A stretch of 64,000 nucleotides of DNA from Ceratodon purpureus (lineage: Eukaryota; Streptophyta; Bryopsida; Pseudoditrichales; Ditrichaceae): positions 22,685,014-22,749,013 of the forward strand of contig CM026422.1 of the NCBI GenBank assembly GCA_014871385.1. Direction: 5' to 3'. The notes under the pieces were generated by a model. That model saw nothing but the letters and a program-made list of their open reading frames with translations. It made no database searches and had not been told where the DNA came from. The translations under genes and the position numbers were made by a program. Of this stretch, positions 10,739-21,032 are shown piece by piece (position 1 is the first letter of the stretch; each line of letters begins with the position of its first letter).

Positions 10739-13430
10739 GGCAGCTGCCTGTGAATGATTTGTGAAGATGCCTAGAAGAACTTCCATTATTCAGTAGCAGA
10801 GTTGAAGCTGTCATGTACATTCCAGCACTTGAACTAACAAGCTACTCGACAATTTTTCTCGTGACGAGTTTTGTGTTGAGATTGGATGAAGACTCCAGCT
10901 GCATAAAACCTTTTGTTTGTAGGTTTGAAAAATAGTTGAACAAGGAGCCCCTGTGTGTTTATTGAGTCGTGATCTATTCAGTGGTGAAGCATTTGTCATT
11001 GTTATCAACACCTTATAGTAAACTTCATAATTTGTGGTGGCAGTAATTGATAAATTGAACTCATTATTTACAATCTAGAAAAAAAACTAATGTTGTCATT
11101 TTCATACTTTTACTGTCAACGAATGGAGATGCATCTGAAGCAGATCTCTGCTATGGCTGGGGGATCGGGGTACTAAACGGTCCGTGATATCCGGTCCGGT
11201 GCATGTTCTGGATCCTAGCAGCAAGACGGCTACAATATATGCCTTGTGCTACATATCACTTCGTGTTGTCTCCATTGTTGGAAGCGTATCAGTGCAGCGG
11301 CATCACACGGATAGATCTATTGAGAGACCCACCAATTAGTTGTAACTGTAAAGTACAATACTGTGTCCTCATCGTTTATGTTTAGTGCTATACTACATTA
11401 AAGCTCCAGCATAGGTCTCAGAAATTATGTGTTCCAACATGAAACCTTTAAGTGAAGAAGTAATATTACATACGCTTGTAAGTAGAATCTTGAGCAAGCA
11501 TAATACACAAATCACCGAGTCCGCACAAATCTGATAGAGCTATCAGACGTAATAGTCTTCAGGCGCCAACAGTACCTGCACTGCTCGAGAATGCACATAC
11601 AATTGACTCAGCTGCCAAGGTCCGCTTACGACAGTCATCTCCTCTCATCATTCTCTTCCTCAATACCATGTTCCTCTTAGATTGTTCGAGCAATCAAGTG
11701 GCCCTTACCACTCTTGATCCGGGTCAGCACTATCGCCATGCGAATTGAACAGAGCAAGCAGTTAGTCAAGTGCTCGTAAATCTGCCCTTACACCTTTCCT
11801 CTACTAATCCTAATACACCTCACTCAATTCAAACCCACACTGTAACATAGCTTTCGGACCTATTCACAAAAATACAGCCCAAGTGAACGTGACCCCGCAA
11901 CATCCTCCAGTGGCAGTGACTTTGATGTCATTTGGAACAACCTTTGTACTTACAGAGAAAATGCCCAACCTTAAAACTCTTCCAAGTCTAAGACTAGACA
12001 ACTCCAGGGCGAAATATTTTTTGCTACTCAGCTAAACCTTACACTCCGTGCCGTGAGCTGTGCACTGAATGCAAAGCGCCGCACCCACACTCGTCTACAG
12101 AAATGTTCTGCTAAAGGACACTCGCGGCCCAACACATGCAGAATTAAAAAATACATCAGATTGCGCTTTGGGCACATTCCCACATGGGAATGAGGGCGTG
12201 CATTCCTGCATCCTACAACACCAGAAGACATCACATGTCCAGATGTGCGACAACTGGAAAATACACCCACTCCCATTTGACCCAGACGGATTTGATGTGG
12301 AAAAGTGAAAGGACTTCCACATGGGAGTTTCGGAAAACTATTTCACAAGAAGCAATGACCGAAGTGCTGCATTCAATTGTGATCACCGCAGAAGCTGGTC
12401 TCGACGTCGAGACGGACAGACGTGCAGATACATGCACCTGCCGCCTGCATCAATGCTTGACCCCTGAACCCTATTTTTCCTTCTGGCACATTCGAAGAAA
12501 CCTTCATTGCAAGCCTGGTGAATAGTACAAAAACGAGACAGAGAGACCGCAGTCAGCGGGTAGACCCGACACCAGAGACCGCGAATGCCTATTGCTGACA
12601 GCAGGAGAGTCTACTGATCCAACAGTAGTAGCAAGGAATTAGCAACGCTGCAACGCTGCACCCATGCTATCAAAATGAACGATGCTTGTTTTTGCTGGGA
12701 TTGGCATGGTGAATCTTAGCAAGTTAGGTAGCTCAAGTCGGGAATATTTCCACATTCCCACATGCTTCCCCACCACGTGCATCTTCAGAACAATGCCGAG
12801 ATTTCACATGAGTAGAATTGACGCAAAAAGAAGAGGCCTGCAAAACATGTTCAGGACGATAATCTAGAAGGAACTAACAACCCTAATTAAAACTTCTAAC
12901 GAAGCTGTAGCAAGGGGTCCTAGAATGTGGAATTGGAGTTCCTCTATCTCTACAACTGACCGCAATATTGCTCTGAAGGCTTCTCTCAGAAAAATACAAC
13001 ACTGAACTGAAATCACTTAGGGCCTATAACCTTTTGTAGACAAATTGCAATAGAGCATGTCACATGCAATTGAACCTTATCTCACATATCAGCACTTGAT
13101 TCACAAATCACATGATAGGTAACATAGAAACTAGTAACTACATTTACTTCAAAAATCAAGAATGCCGATCACAGTAAGGAGAGAAGGCACAGTCTTGTAG
13201 TTTGGACAGTGTAAACGAAGTCGCTTATAATTCATGATAGTCAGTAACTAATTAGTCACTAAGTTAATTCAAATCTGCTACTTCATAAGAGGTCAGCTCA
13301 CGAGATTAAATATACACTCTTAATAGTTTCCAATCTCAATTTCTAAACTATATGGTACATTTGTAGTCAATAATCAATGATGAGGATCACCACTCATAAT
13401 CAGTGACATTGAGCCCTTGCACATTTTTTT
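10739..13430. other. intergenic, no convincing gene
   Basis: The 3' flank of the glycosyltransferase-like gene, followed by about 2.5 kb with only short frames on both strands. None has a recognisable motif or a believable exon structure. Unannotated UTR exons or non-coding transcripts cannot be excluded. Confidence 0.4.
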
Positions 13431-13436
13431 GTCGCA

Positions 13437-14130
13437 TCGGTACCAGCGATGCAATTGGGGCGCCCTTCAGCTCACGACAGTGGCTTTGGAAAGAGCCCCC
13501 AGTCAGTGAAAAAAGTGTCGCCGGTACCAGCGGTGCTTTTGACGTGTCTCCTTACTTTTACTTATGGCCGCTTAGGCCACCGCCTACAGCCATCGTATAG
13601 AGAAGGGAGGCCTCTAAAACGCTCTGCCGGTACCGGCGATGGATTTAAAGTGCCCTTAATCTCACAATGATAGCTCTGTAGGCCACTCCGTACAATCAAC
13701 TATCTAAGCGAGAGGGCGCTCCAAAAGCGTCGCCGCTACCGGCGGTGCTTTTGGCGTGCCTCCTTGCTATCACTTATGGCCGTATAGGCCACCACCCATA
13801 GCCATCCCGTGGAGAAGGAAGGCCTCCAAAAAGCATCGCAGGTACCAGCGATGGTTTTAAAGGGCCGTCACTCTCACAGTGGTGGCTGAGTAGGTCACTT
13901 CCAACCGCCACCAAAGTGAGTGGAAGGGTGCTCCAAAAGCACCGCCGGTACCGGCAGTGCTTTTGAGGTGCCTCCCTACTCCCACTGATGGCCATCTACG
14001 CCACCACCGACAGCCATCACGTAGATAGCACGGCCTCTTAAAAGCAGCGCCTATACTGGCGCCGATTTTATAGAGCCCTCAATCTCATAGTGTTGGCTAG
14101 GTGGGAAACTTTCCACAACCACCAATATAA
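13437..14130. repeat. ~105-bp satellite with palindromic core, block 2
   Basis: Seven degenerate monomers centred near 13437, 13523, 13632, 13735, 13845, 13947 and 14052. The average spacing is about 103 bp, with alternate monomers slightly more alike, suggesting a ~210-bp higher-order unit. Each core is a GC-rich inverted repeat around GGTACC, often flanked by CCAAAAGC on the left and GCTTTTGG on the right, so each monomer can form a hairpin. A related single core occurs near 14250 and another at 16555-16590. Confidence 0.8.
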
Positions 14131-14158
14131 GTCACAAAGGGCTCCAATTTAAGCACGG

Positions 14159-14422
14159 CAAAGCATCCTTTTGCAGGACGCCAAACCGCACATGGAGCGG
14201 TTTTTGTGAGGAAAATAATTGATGAGGGGAGGGTCTAAAAAGGGTGCCAGTACCGGCTATGCTTTTTGGGCCTCTCAAAATGTGTTTCAAGTGTTCAAAT
14301 CCATACCCTTATTTGGCCTTGTCGGCACAAAACCAACCGCAAAGCATTGTTCCGCAGGACGCCAATACCACACATGGAGCAGTTTTTGTGAAAACAATAA
14401 GTAATGAGAGGAGGGTCCAAAA
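14159..14422. repeat. 181-bp tandem duplication
   Basis: An ~83-bp block (14159-14241) recurs at 14340-14422 with an exact offset of 181 bp, aligned on CAGGACGCCAA at 14174 and 14355. The copies differ at roughly one base in six. The block adjoins the satellite array and may be part of the same repetitive unit. Confidence 0.7.
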
Positions 14423-14539
14423 GCCTTGGTGAAAATTCTAGTCACAAAAAGGCCCTTTGCAATGGCACGTGAGAGAAAAAAATAGGGTGCCCATACACTT
14501 TTGACGGGGCACTGGACGTGCCACCTTGACTACCTCCTT

Positions 14540-15487
14540 TTAGTGCTCCTCGGATTTCTTGGTTTTCTTTGACACTGTTGGCAGCTCCATCCTTCCCTCG
14601 GCGTGGTAGTATTGGCCAATAAACAGTGGCAAGTTTGCATTCAGCTCCTGCCGAAGCCTTGTCACGTGGTAGTGGCTTGGTAGTATGTTGGATTTCATAT
14701 CCTTGGTCAAAGTCCGAACTGGATCCTTCACGGCTTGGTAAATAGCACCATAGCCTTCATGGAACACCCCTGCTTGGTCGCAGGCAGCAAGAATTTTACC
14801 CGACCCTACACTTTTTCCAATTGACTTGAGGGCGTTGCTGGCAATCTTTGTCTTAACATGCTCCATAGATGGTTGAGTTTCGAGGGTTAGACCTTCATGC
14901 GTAGATAGATTCTTTGCTAACGCTACAGCAGTTCCTGTTTGTGAGGCTTTATCCTCATGAAGTCGTTGCTTCTCATGGTTGACCCGGTTGTTGTCGTTGA
15001 CAGCATCCACGAGATGCGGTTGCAACACTCTTCTAATGAGCTTCAGTCTGCGTTTTGCACACCCCGTACCAGGATTCAACTCATGAATCCCCCTGAGCGA
15101 GCGAGCCCTACGTCGCATCCCCATAGGTGTGTCCTTTAAAGGGTTGGCCCTCTACTGTAGGCGCTCACTCTCTTCTTGTAGGCGCTCACTTTCTCGTTGC
15201 CAGCGACGCACTTCGGTCTCTAAGCCCTGCACCGTCATACCATAATTTCTCTCCATGTTGCTCATCTTGCCACGAATAGTCTCCAATTCATTCCGCAATT
15301 GCATGCATGTATCCTTAATGTCCCTGTAATGGTCGAGCGTCACTCTGCTGCCAGCCAGGTAGTCTCTCACCTTCCACAATTCTTCTTCAAAATGTCGGCA
15401 CTGCATTTTCCAACTCAGGCCGTGTAAGTCCTCTATCATCACCGACCTCCAATTAGCGTGCATATCCGTACAGACCTCGCTCTTCAT
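14540..15487 (-). pseudogene. unknown coiled-coil protein frame with one in-frame TAG
   Basis: A minus-strand frame runs from an ATG at 15487 to 14540 (315 codons) with a single internal TAG at 15152-15154. The first 111 codons are strongly helical and charged (ELWKVRDYLAGSR, then RWQRESERLQEESERLQ), as in a coiled coil, and the TAG follows directly. The second part is basic at its start (MGMRRRARSLRG), contains a mixed helical region and ends KKTKKSEEH. I do not recognise either part. The stop may be a CAG-to-TAG change in one longer protein, or two separate ORFs of an element may abut here. No frameshift is needed. Confidence 0.38.
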
Positions 15488-15792
15488 GGCATATGAATTC
15501 TAGGCAATCCCTAAGGGTTTTGAATGGAGGTGGCCTCCCTATTCCTAGATCAACCAGGTAAATGCTCTCATCGATCCATGAGTCAATGTTTGTATACCCA
15601 GCTGCCCTCCGTGCTAGAAAAGTTGATGGACAGAGTTGCTCAGATCGCAACGAACCTCGCCTAACAAGTGGTGCACAACGTGCATCAAGCAAATCATCCA
15701 ACACGGTAGCTTGAAGGCTTGGCCACTCTTGCTGCCATTGAGAGTCCAGAAATCCGAAGTAGTGCTTGAAGCTCTCAATGCCTCGGAACGAA
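15453..15792 (-). CDS. possible exon or ORF of unknown protein overlapping the coiled-coil frame
   Basis: After a plausible acceptor (ATACTTGCAG at 15793-15802) a minus-strand frame encodes about 112 residues with ordinary protein composition, including ESFKHYFGFLDSQWQQEWP, an Arg-rich middle and ESIYLVDLGIGRPPPFK, ending at a TAA at 15453. Its last 35 bp overlap the start of the coiled-coil frame in another reading frame. The overlap could be a frameshift in one gene or two overlapping ORFs. No family was recognised. Confidence 0.3.
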
Positions 15793-15802
15793 CTGCAAGT
15801 AT

Positions 15803-18601
15803 GAAGAAAAATGTTCTTATGACTGCCAAGTACCCAAGACTCCAGAGTTGTCAACAACCAAAAACTATACCATAGCCACTCAAGGAAATTGCAAAATGAA
15901 ATGAAGAGCATCATCTACCCTAGTACTATGGATCACGACCAGAACTTATCATAGAGAAAACGTCACTCACAGTATAATTTTAGTCCACCGCAGTAGGAGT
16001 TGCAAGAACACCCTTCCAATGCTTCCTGTTCAAATTTGTAATTGCTGCCAGCGGACATCCGTAAAAAACCGCTCACAATTTTAGTTGTCACTCTCAACAT
16101 CGAATTCCTTGAATTCTACCTTAGAATGGGTTCTTCGGTTCTGCAACACTCAAATTCTACGCACCCAACTTCGCTTGAGGTTTTCGTAGGTGGAGAGACC
16201 AACCTAGTCGCGGCCAAGCTTCACAGCTTCTTACCGTTGTCGCAACAAACTTCAAATCCTTAAACCGTTGGCACCAATCACCCGTCATTCGATGAATCAT
16301 GTGATTGCTCTCCTTTGACTTGAGCTTCAAGGTCAGTAAATGCAGGGAGTCGTGGTTCACCAAACACCGAAGCCACCTCGGCGCCAGTAGGCACACCTCG
16401 ACGCCACGCAACCCCATCCCGATACCATAAAGACGCCCTTTTAACTCTACGGGCAACAATTCTGGCATTCGCTGCCAGCAGCAGAGGGGCTTTGGGCAGC
16501 CGGTTCACCAAACCCGGGCTGCCTTAGGGGGCCTTTTGGAGACCCCATTTTGCACGTCCCGGGGTGCCGGTACTGGCTATGCTTTATTGACCTCATAGAT
16601 GTCTCCTAAGTGCTTAGATGACCTTCCTTGATGACCTCCTTGGATGTCTAGCTCCCTTGATGTCAATAGCAACCCAATAGCAACGATCCATTGTTGAGGG
16701 TGCAACATTTAGATATCGAGTAGCTTTCTTAGGAAATTCAGTTGATGAGGGAGGGCGGGGGGGTGGGGGGGGGGGGGATAAGAAGGGATTATCGTCAATG
16801 TCACCTAGTTTTTTTGCATTCTAGATGTCTAGTTAGGAATTTTGTTTTTTAGTTTACTTAACCTTATCAAGAGCATTCAAAGAGCAATCTGAGAGGATTT
16901 AATAACTTAATCTAGAGCAGCTTACTGGAGAGATTAAATATATGAAGGAAGGATGAAAAGGGGTGCCGTCAATGGCACCATCTTATCTAGCTCCAAAGGT
17001 GTCTAACGGGTGTTAAATGTTTTAGCTTAGAGGCCTCTATGAAGAGCAACCGAAGAGCTAGGGACCAGTGAAGAGGATGCTCTCACTAGACTAGCATCAA
17101 ATTCTTGAGAAAGGAAGTAATTTAGGGTAGGTTGATAAGTGGTTGCCGCCGCGCATAGAACAATGAATAGCCTCTACTCTGTTTTAGTAAGTACATGATT
17201 AGACATCAGTTCCTAAATTCATGGCTTGGTATATTGTTAAAATTGAATAAGAGGTCTTGGAATAGTTTGCAGATAACTAAAATACACTAATGACCTAAGA
17301 ATATGTAGAGTTAAGAAGTTCATTACTTGAACAGAATTCCGATCATAAATGCAAACGCCATGATACTCTTTTGTATTCAAGTAGCGAAAGCAGTTGATGT
17401 ATACTTCAATCCCATTAGACAGCACTTGAAAGAGGTATATCGTACAATCAATTTAGCGACTGATGAGAACAAGTTCTTCAAAACATGATTGATGAAGATG
17501 AGCATATATTTCAATGGGATGATTAACTTCAAATCACGTGCAATGAAATTGGACATGACTCACATCTTTGTGGACTCAAGAAATGATGGAACTAAATCCC
17601 TTATCCAATGAATCCACTAACCAAGAGCATATCCATACCTTCCCAAGTCAATGGCCTTTCCGGAGTTTCTTGCATTACAGTTACAGTTGCAATTGTAATC
17701 AGCAGGAGAATCAAGCTATCAATCTTGAGTTTAGTAAGGCCAAGTCCTTTGCAAACTCTTGCAATTATAATGTTGTCTTGCTGTTGCAAATACTCCAAAA
17801 TTTTCCACTTAGTAGAGATAGGGAAACTAGTGCCGTTAATAGCTCTGCTTTTCAGGCGTCCTATTTCCACTGATCTATTATTTAGGAGAGACCCGAAAAG
17901 CAGTGCTGAACATTGACTGCACTACTTTTTAGGCGTCTTTAAAACTTGATTAGTTTTTTTAAGAAAGGGCTTGGATGTTGTTGGGTGCGCCTCATCAACC
18001 TCACTTTCTAGTTTGTTTGCAGAAGCTAGCTATCACTTTCCTTTGCTGATTTCCTATGTTCTAAAGAAAATTTTGATGGATGTGTGTTGAAAAGTAGTTT
18101 TCGCAAAATATAGGGATGTTTGGGGCAGTCTCAAATGACATTCATCATGATTGATATTTGAATCTGTAAGATTTTCTCAATGTTTCATGAATGTCCCAAT
18201 GGCACACCAGTAGTATCAAAGTTTTTAAGCCCAAAGTTTTAGTGTTGGGCGGCATAGCTCCGGTTAGTGGTGTTGAAACAAGCTGCATACAGATGTTAGA
18301 CATGGCATGTTTTTATGCAGTTTTGATGCTTGAATTATCATGAAATCCTGACAAAGGAGGAGCTTTCTGAATGCAATTACATGTGGTGACAAATTCATAT
18401 GAGCTTTTGACAAAGTCTTTTGAGGCAGCAGGCCACTAATACATGGCTGCCTGCGAAGCCATGTTTTATTGGCTTGACTTGAGAAATTTTCCAACCAAGG
18501 TATTTATCAAAATTCCAATTTTGATGATAATATCTTAAGTACATAATATCTTTGTTGTTATTCACGTCAAGCATGCCATTCCGTAGAACTAGGTTTCTTT
18601 T
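15803..18601. other. intergenic, repeat-like, no convincing gene
   Basis: It holds a G-rich tract at about 16746-16777, a lone satellite-like core at 16555-16590 and, at 17601-17916, overlapping small frames on both strands with no recognised domain. The right end is the insertion site of the LINE. Confidence 0.4.
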
Positions 18602-18617
18602 TAATATGCTACATATC
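18602..18617. repeat. left target-site duplication of the LINE
   Basis: TAATATGCTACATATC, repeated exactly at 25476-25491 directly after the element's A tail. Confidence 0.95.
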
Positions 18618-19204
18618 GGTTGATGTAAACGTAGTCGGATACGGAGACTTCTGGAACACCACGGAGCGGCGAGTCTCGCGAGATTGTCTTCGCTGATTGC
18701 CGAATTTGCTGATTAGCATGGCGCTCATCGCTCCCCTCATCAGGAATCGGGCTTCTAAGTATGCTAGGTTTCCGGTATCTGTACTGGCCTTCGCTTAGGG
18801 TGCGTTCGCTTCTCAATTAGAAACCCTAATTGGGGTTACTGTAGTCTCCTAACTTTTAGTTTCCTCTGTGCTTTCTTGTCGTTTGTGATCTCAAATTAGA
18901 CTTCCTGTTAGCTTAGTTTGGCTCTAATTGTGTTTAGTCAGAGTCTTAGTTTCCGTCCTTTCTGCTCTGCCCCTCTGATGCGTACGTATAAGGAGTCCCT
19001 GGAGCTGGGCTCCACGAAGACCACGGAGCCGCGCGTGTCCGGCCTGCACCCACATACTTCACATAAACCATCTGCAGTGGAAGTATCCTTGGCTCAGCCT
19101 CCTCTGAGCTACAGGATCGGAAAGACTAATGGTGTTAATCCTTTCCACGCAGAACCAGGCGAGGAACTTCCCTGTGGCTTTGGCAGAACCATAACGGCCT
19201 TTTG

Positions 19205-20989
19205 ATGCGCCACATCACGGCGGGGCCTGCTCTGGACTTGAACGTCATTCAAGGCGAAGCCAACTACCTCCGCGACCACACTGTCATCGCCAGTTTCCTC
19301 GGCAAAAGGATCCCGCCGAATGCAATCCCCGACTGGGTAAGCTCAATCAACCAGAAATTAGGTTTTCAAGGGGTTGCCTTCAGGATGGATATGAGTCGGG
19401 GTTTTTTCTTCCTGTCCACAGCTGACACTCTGGTTACAAAGAAGGTTTTATCCCTCACCCCCCATGCAACGCCATGGGGCACATGCGTTTACCAAGAATG
19501 GATCCACAGCTTTGACCCAGATGACCCTAAGGGGCTTTCCATTCCAAACTGGCTCTCCTTGGTCAAGATCCCCCATGAGCTGAAGCCGCTTGAAGGCCTC
19601 ATCGCTGCCTCTCTTGGCCCAGTCTACAGCGCCGATGCCACAAACAACGTTTTGAGAGACCCTCGATTTTGCGTCGGAATTGATGCAAATTTTGGTTGGC
19701 CTTCAGCTATCAACCTCACAGGTTTGGATGGCAATCCGCTCTCCATTTTGGTTAATTATGAGCACATTCCCGTAAGATGTAGGTTTTGTCTCTCCCTAAG
19801 TCACAAAGTCTCGGATTGTGTCTCTTTAATGCTCAATGGAGCAACCTCTGTTCCTCAAGGCGGTCTTCAGCCTCAGACTCGTCAGGCTCTGTCTTGCCAG
19901 CCTCCGCCTCCTAGGCCTCTCCCCAAGCCTTCGAGCGCCGGCCCGCAGCAGATCAATAGCCAGCGCTGCCCTGTGGCTACCCCCCCTAGGAGACCTGGAC
20001 CTCAGAAGAATCCGCCTCCCCGTTCTCCCCCCCCCCCCCCCCCCCCCCCCCCTCAAGCGCCAAGGCCCCAGGCTTCTAAGAGTAATGTGGTGGACGATGA
20101 GGGATTCACTGCGGTCACTTATAAGCGCAAGCCAAAACCGACCAAGAGCTCTGCCAATCCCCCTCCATCAAAGAACCGGAATTCTCCTTCTAGCCCTTCA
20201 AGCAGCAGGAGTTCCTCCAACCGGTCCCTTCCCCCTCCTCCTATGAAACTCTCTTCTTGGATTCAGCAATCGCTTGATAACCACCTTGGTGGTTCGCAAC
20301 TCTTAACTTCTCAGCAGGTGCAAAAGCTTCTGGAAACACCGGAATGCTTGGAGCGTGACTCTGGTGACTCTATGGTTTGGTCCCCTGGCCGCAACGGACG
20401 TTATCCTGGGATCAAGAGGCTTGCTGAAGCTAGCAGCCCGAACCGCAAGAAGCTTTTCACCTCTCATGACCATATTTCACATGCTTCTCAGCCATCTGCG
20501 CCACGTCCAAAAGAAGGTGGATCCGAATCCAACAACGCAAGCCAGATGGCCCCTAGCCAGAGAGTGATTGACTCCCCCACCAAATTCCGAATAATCTACG
20601 ACAAGCCGCCGGCGGAAGCCTTTAGAATTCTGGAGGAGGAGGGCCTGATCTCAAATTCTACCTCCCGCGGTAATGGCTGTTCTAACCAAGACACTTCCCC
20701 CTCTGGATCTGAGAGTCAGCTTCCCCCCGCTTTCCCCGGTCATTGCTCTGCGCCGAGGAAGGTCTCAGAAACCTCCCCCCCCTCGGGAAGCTCTGCTGAC
20801 CCAAGTCAATCTTCGACAGAGGTACAAATTGCCTCAATACACCTGGCGGACTCAAATTCGGACGAGAATCAGCTCTCGAGCCCAGCTCCTCCCAAGGACA
20901 ACCTGCGATCTCTTAGTGTTGCAGCGGCATTCAAAGCCAAGTGGCTCGAGCTCAACAAGAGGTTGCATGTTGCTGCTGATGACCCCTAG
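19205..20989 (+). CDS. LINE ORF1, nucleic-acid-binding gag-like protein
   Basis: An intact 594-residue frame from the ATG at 19205. Residues ~1-190 resemble the DUF4283-type domain of plant LINE and gag proteins. A zinc knuckle of form C-x2-C-x4-H-x4-C follows at Cys192, Cys195, His200 and Cys205. The rest is long, disordered and rich in Pro and Ser, including a poly-Pro run coded by a C26 tract (20027-20052). ORF1 proteins coat the element RNA and act as chaperones during target-primed reverse transcription. The frame survives the C26 tract, which is notable since homopolymers slip easily. Confidence 0.9.
   Translation: MRHITAGPALDLNVIQGEANYLRDHTVIASFLGKRIPPNAIPDWVSSINQKLGFQGVAFRMDMSRGFFFLSTADTLVTKKVLSLTPHATPWGTCVYQEWIHSFDPDDPKGLSIPNWLSLVKIPHELKPLEGLIAASLGPVYSADATNNVLRDPRFCVGIDANFGWPSAINLTGLDGNPLSILVNYEHIPVRCRFCLSLSHKVSDCVSLMLNGATSVPQGGLQPQTRQALSCQPPPPRPLPKPSSAGPQQINSQRCPVATPPRRPGPQKNPPPRSPPPPPPPPPQAPRPQASKSNVVDDEGFTAVTYKRKPKPTKSSANPPPSKNRNSPSSPSSSRSSSNRSLPPPPMKLSSWIQQSLDNHLGGSQLLTSQQVQKLLETPECLERDSGDSMVWSPGRNGRYPGIKRLAEASSPNRKKLFTSHDHISHASQPSAPRPKEGGSESNNASQMAPSQRVIDSPTKFRIIYDKPPAEAFRILEEEGLISNSTSRGNGCSNQDTSPSGSESQLPPAFPGHCSAPRKVSETSPPSGSSADPSQSSTEVQIASIHLADSNSDENQLSSPAPPKDNLRSLSVAAAFKAKWLELNKRLHVAADDP
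20027..20052. repeat. poly(C) tract, C26, inside LINE ORF1
   Basis: 26 consecutive C residues coding a Pro run. The length is compatible with the open frame here but is a site where assembly error would show as a frameshift. Confidence 0.95.
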
Positions 20990-21032
20990 AGAGCTCGCTC
21001 GATAAGTGCTCTCCCTCTCAAAAATCCTTTCC

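Noticed and set aside
15152-15154. TAG as a reassigned Gln codon
   Set aside because: Land plant nuclear genes use the standard code, and the intact genes here (glycosyltransferase-like, TTC38-like) end in ordinary stops, so decay is the simpler reading.
19836-20246. Alternative frames over LINE ORF1
   Set aside because: Overlap the zinc-knuckle ORF in another phase; kept open only by the C-rich composition.
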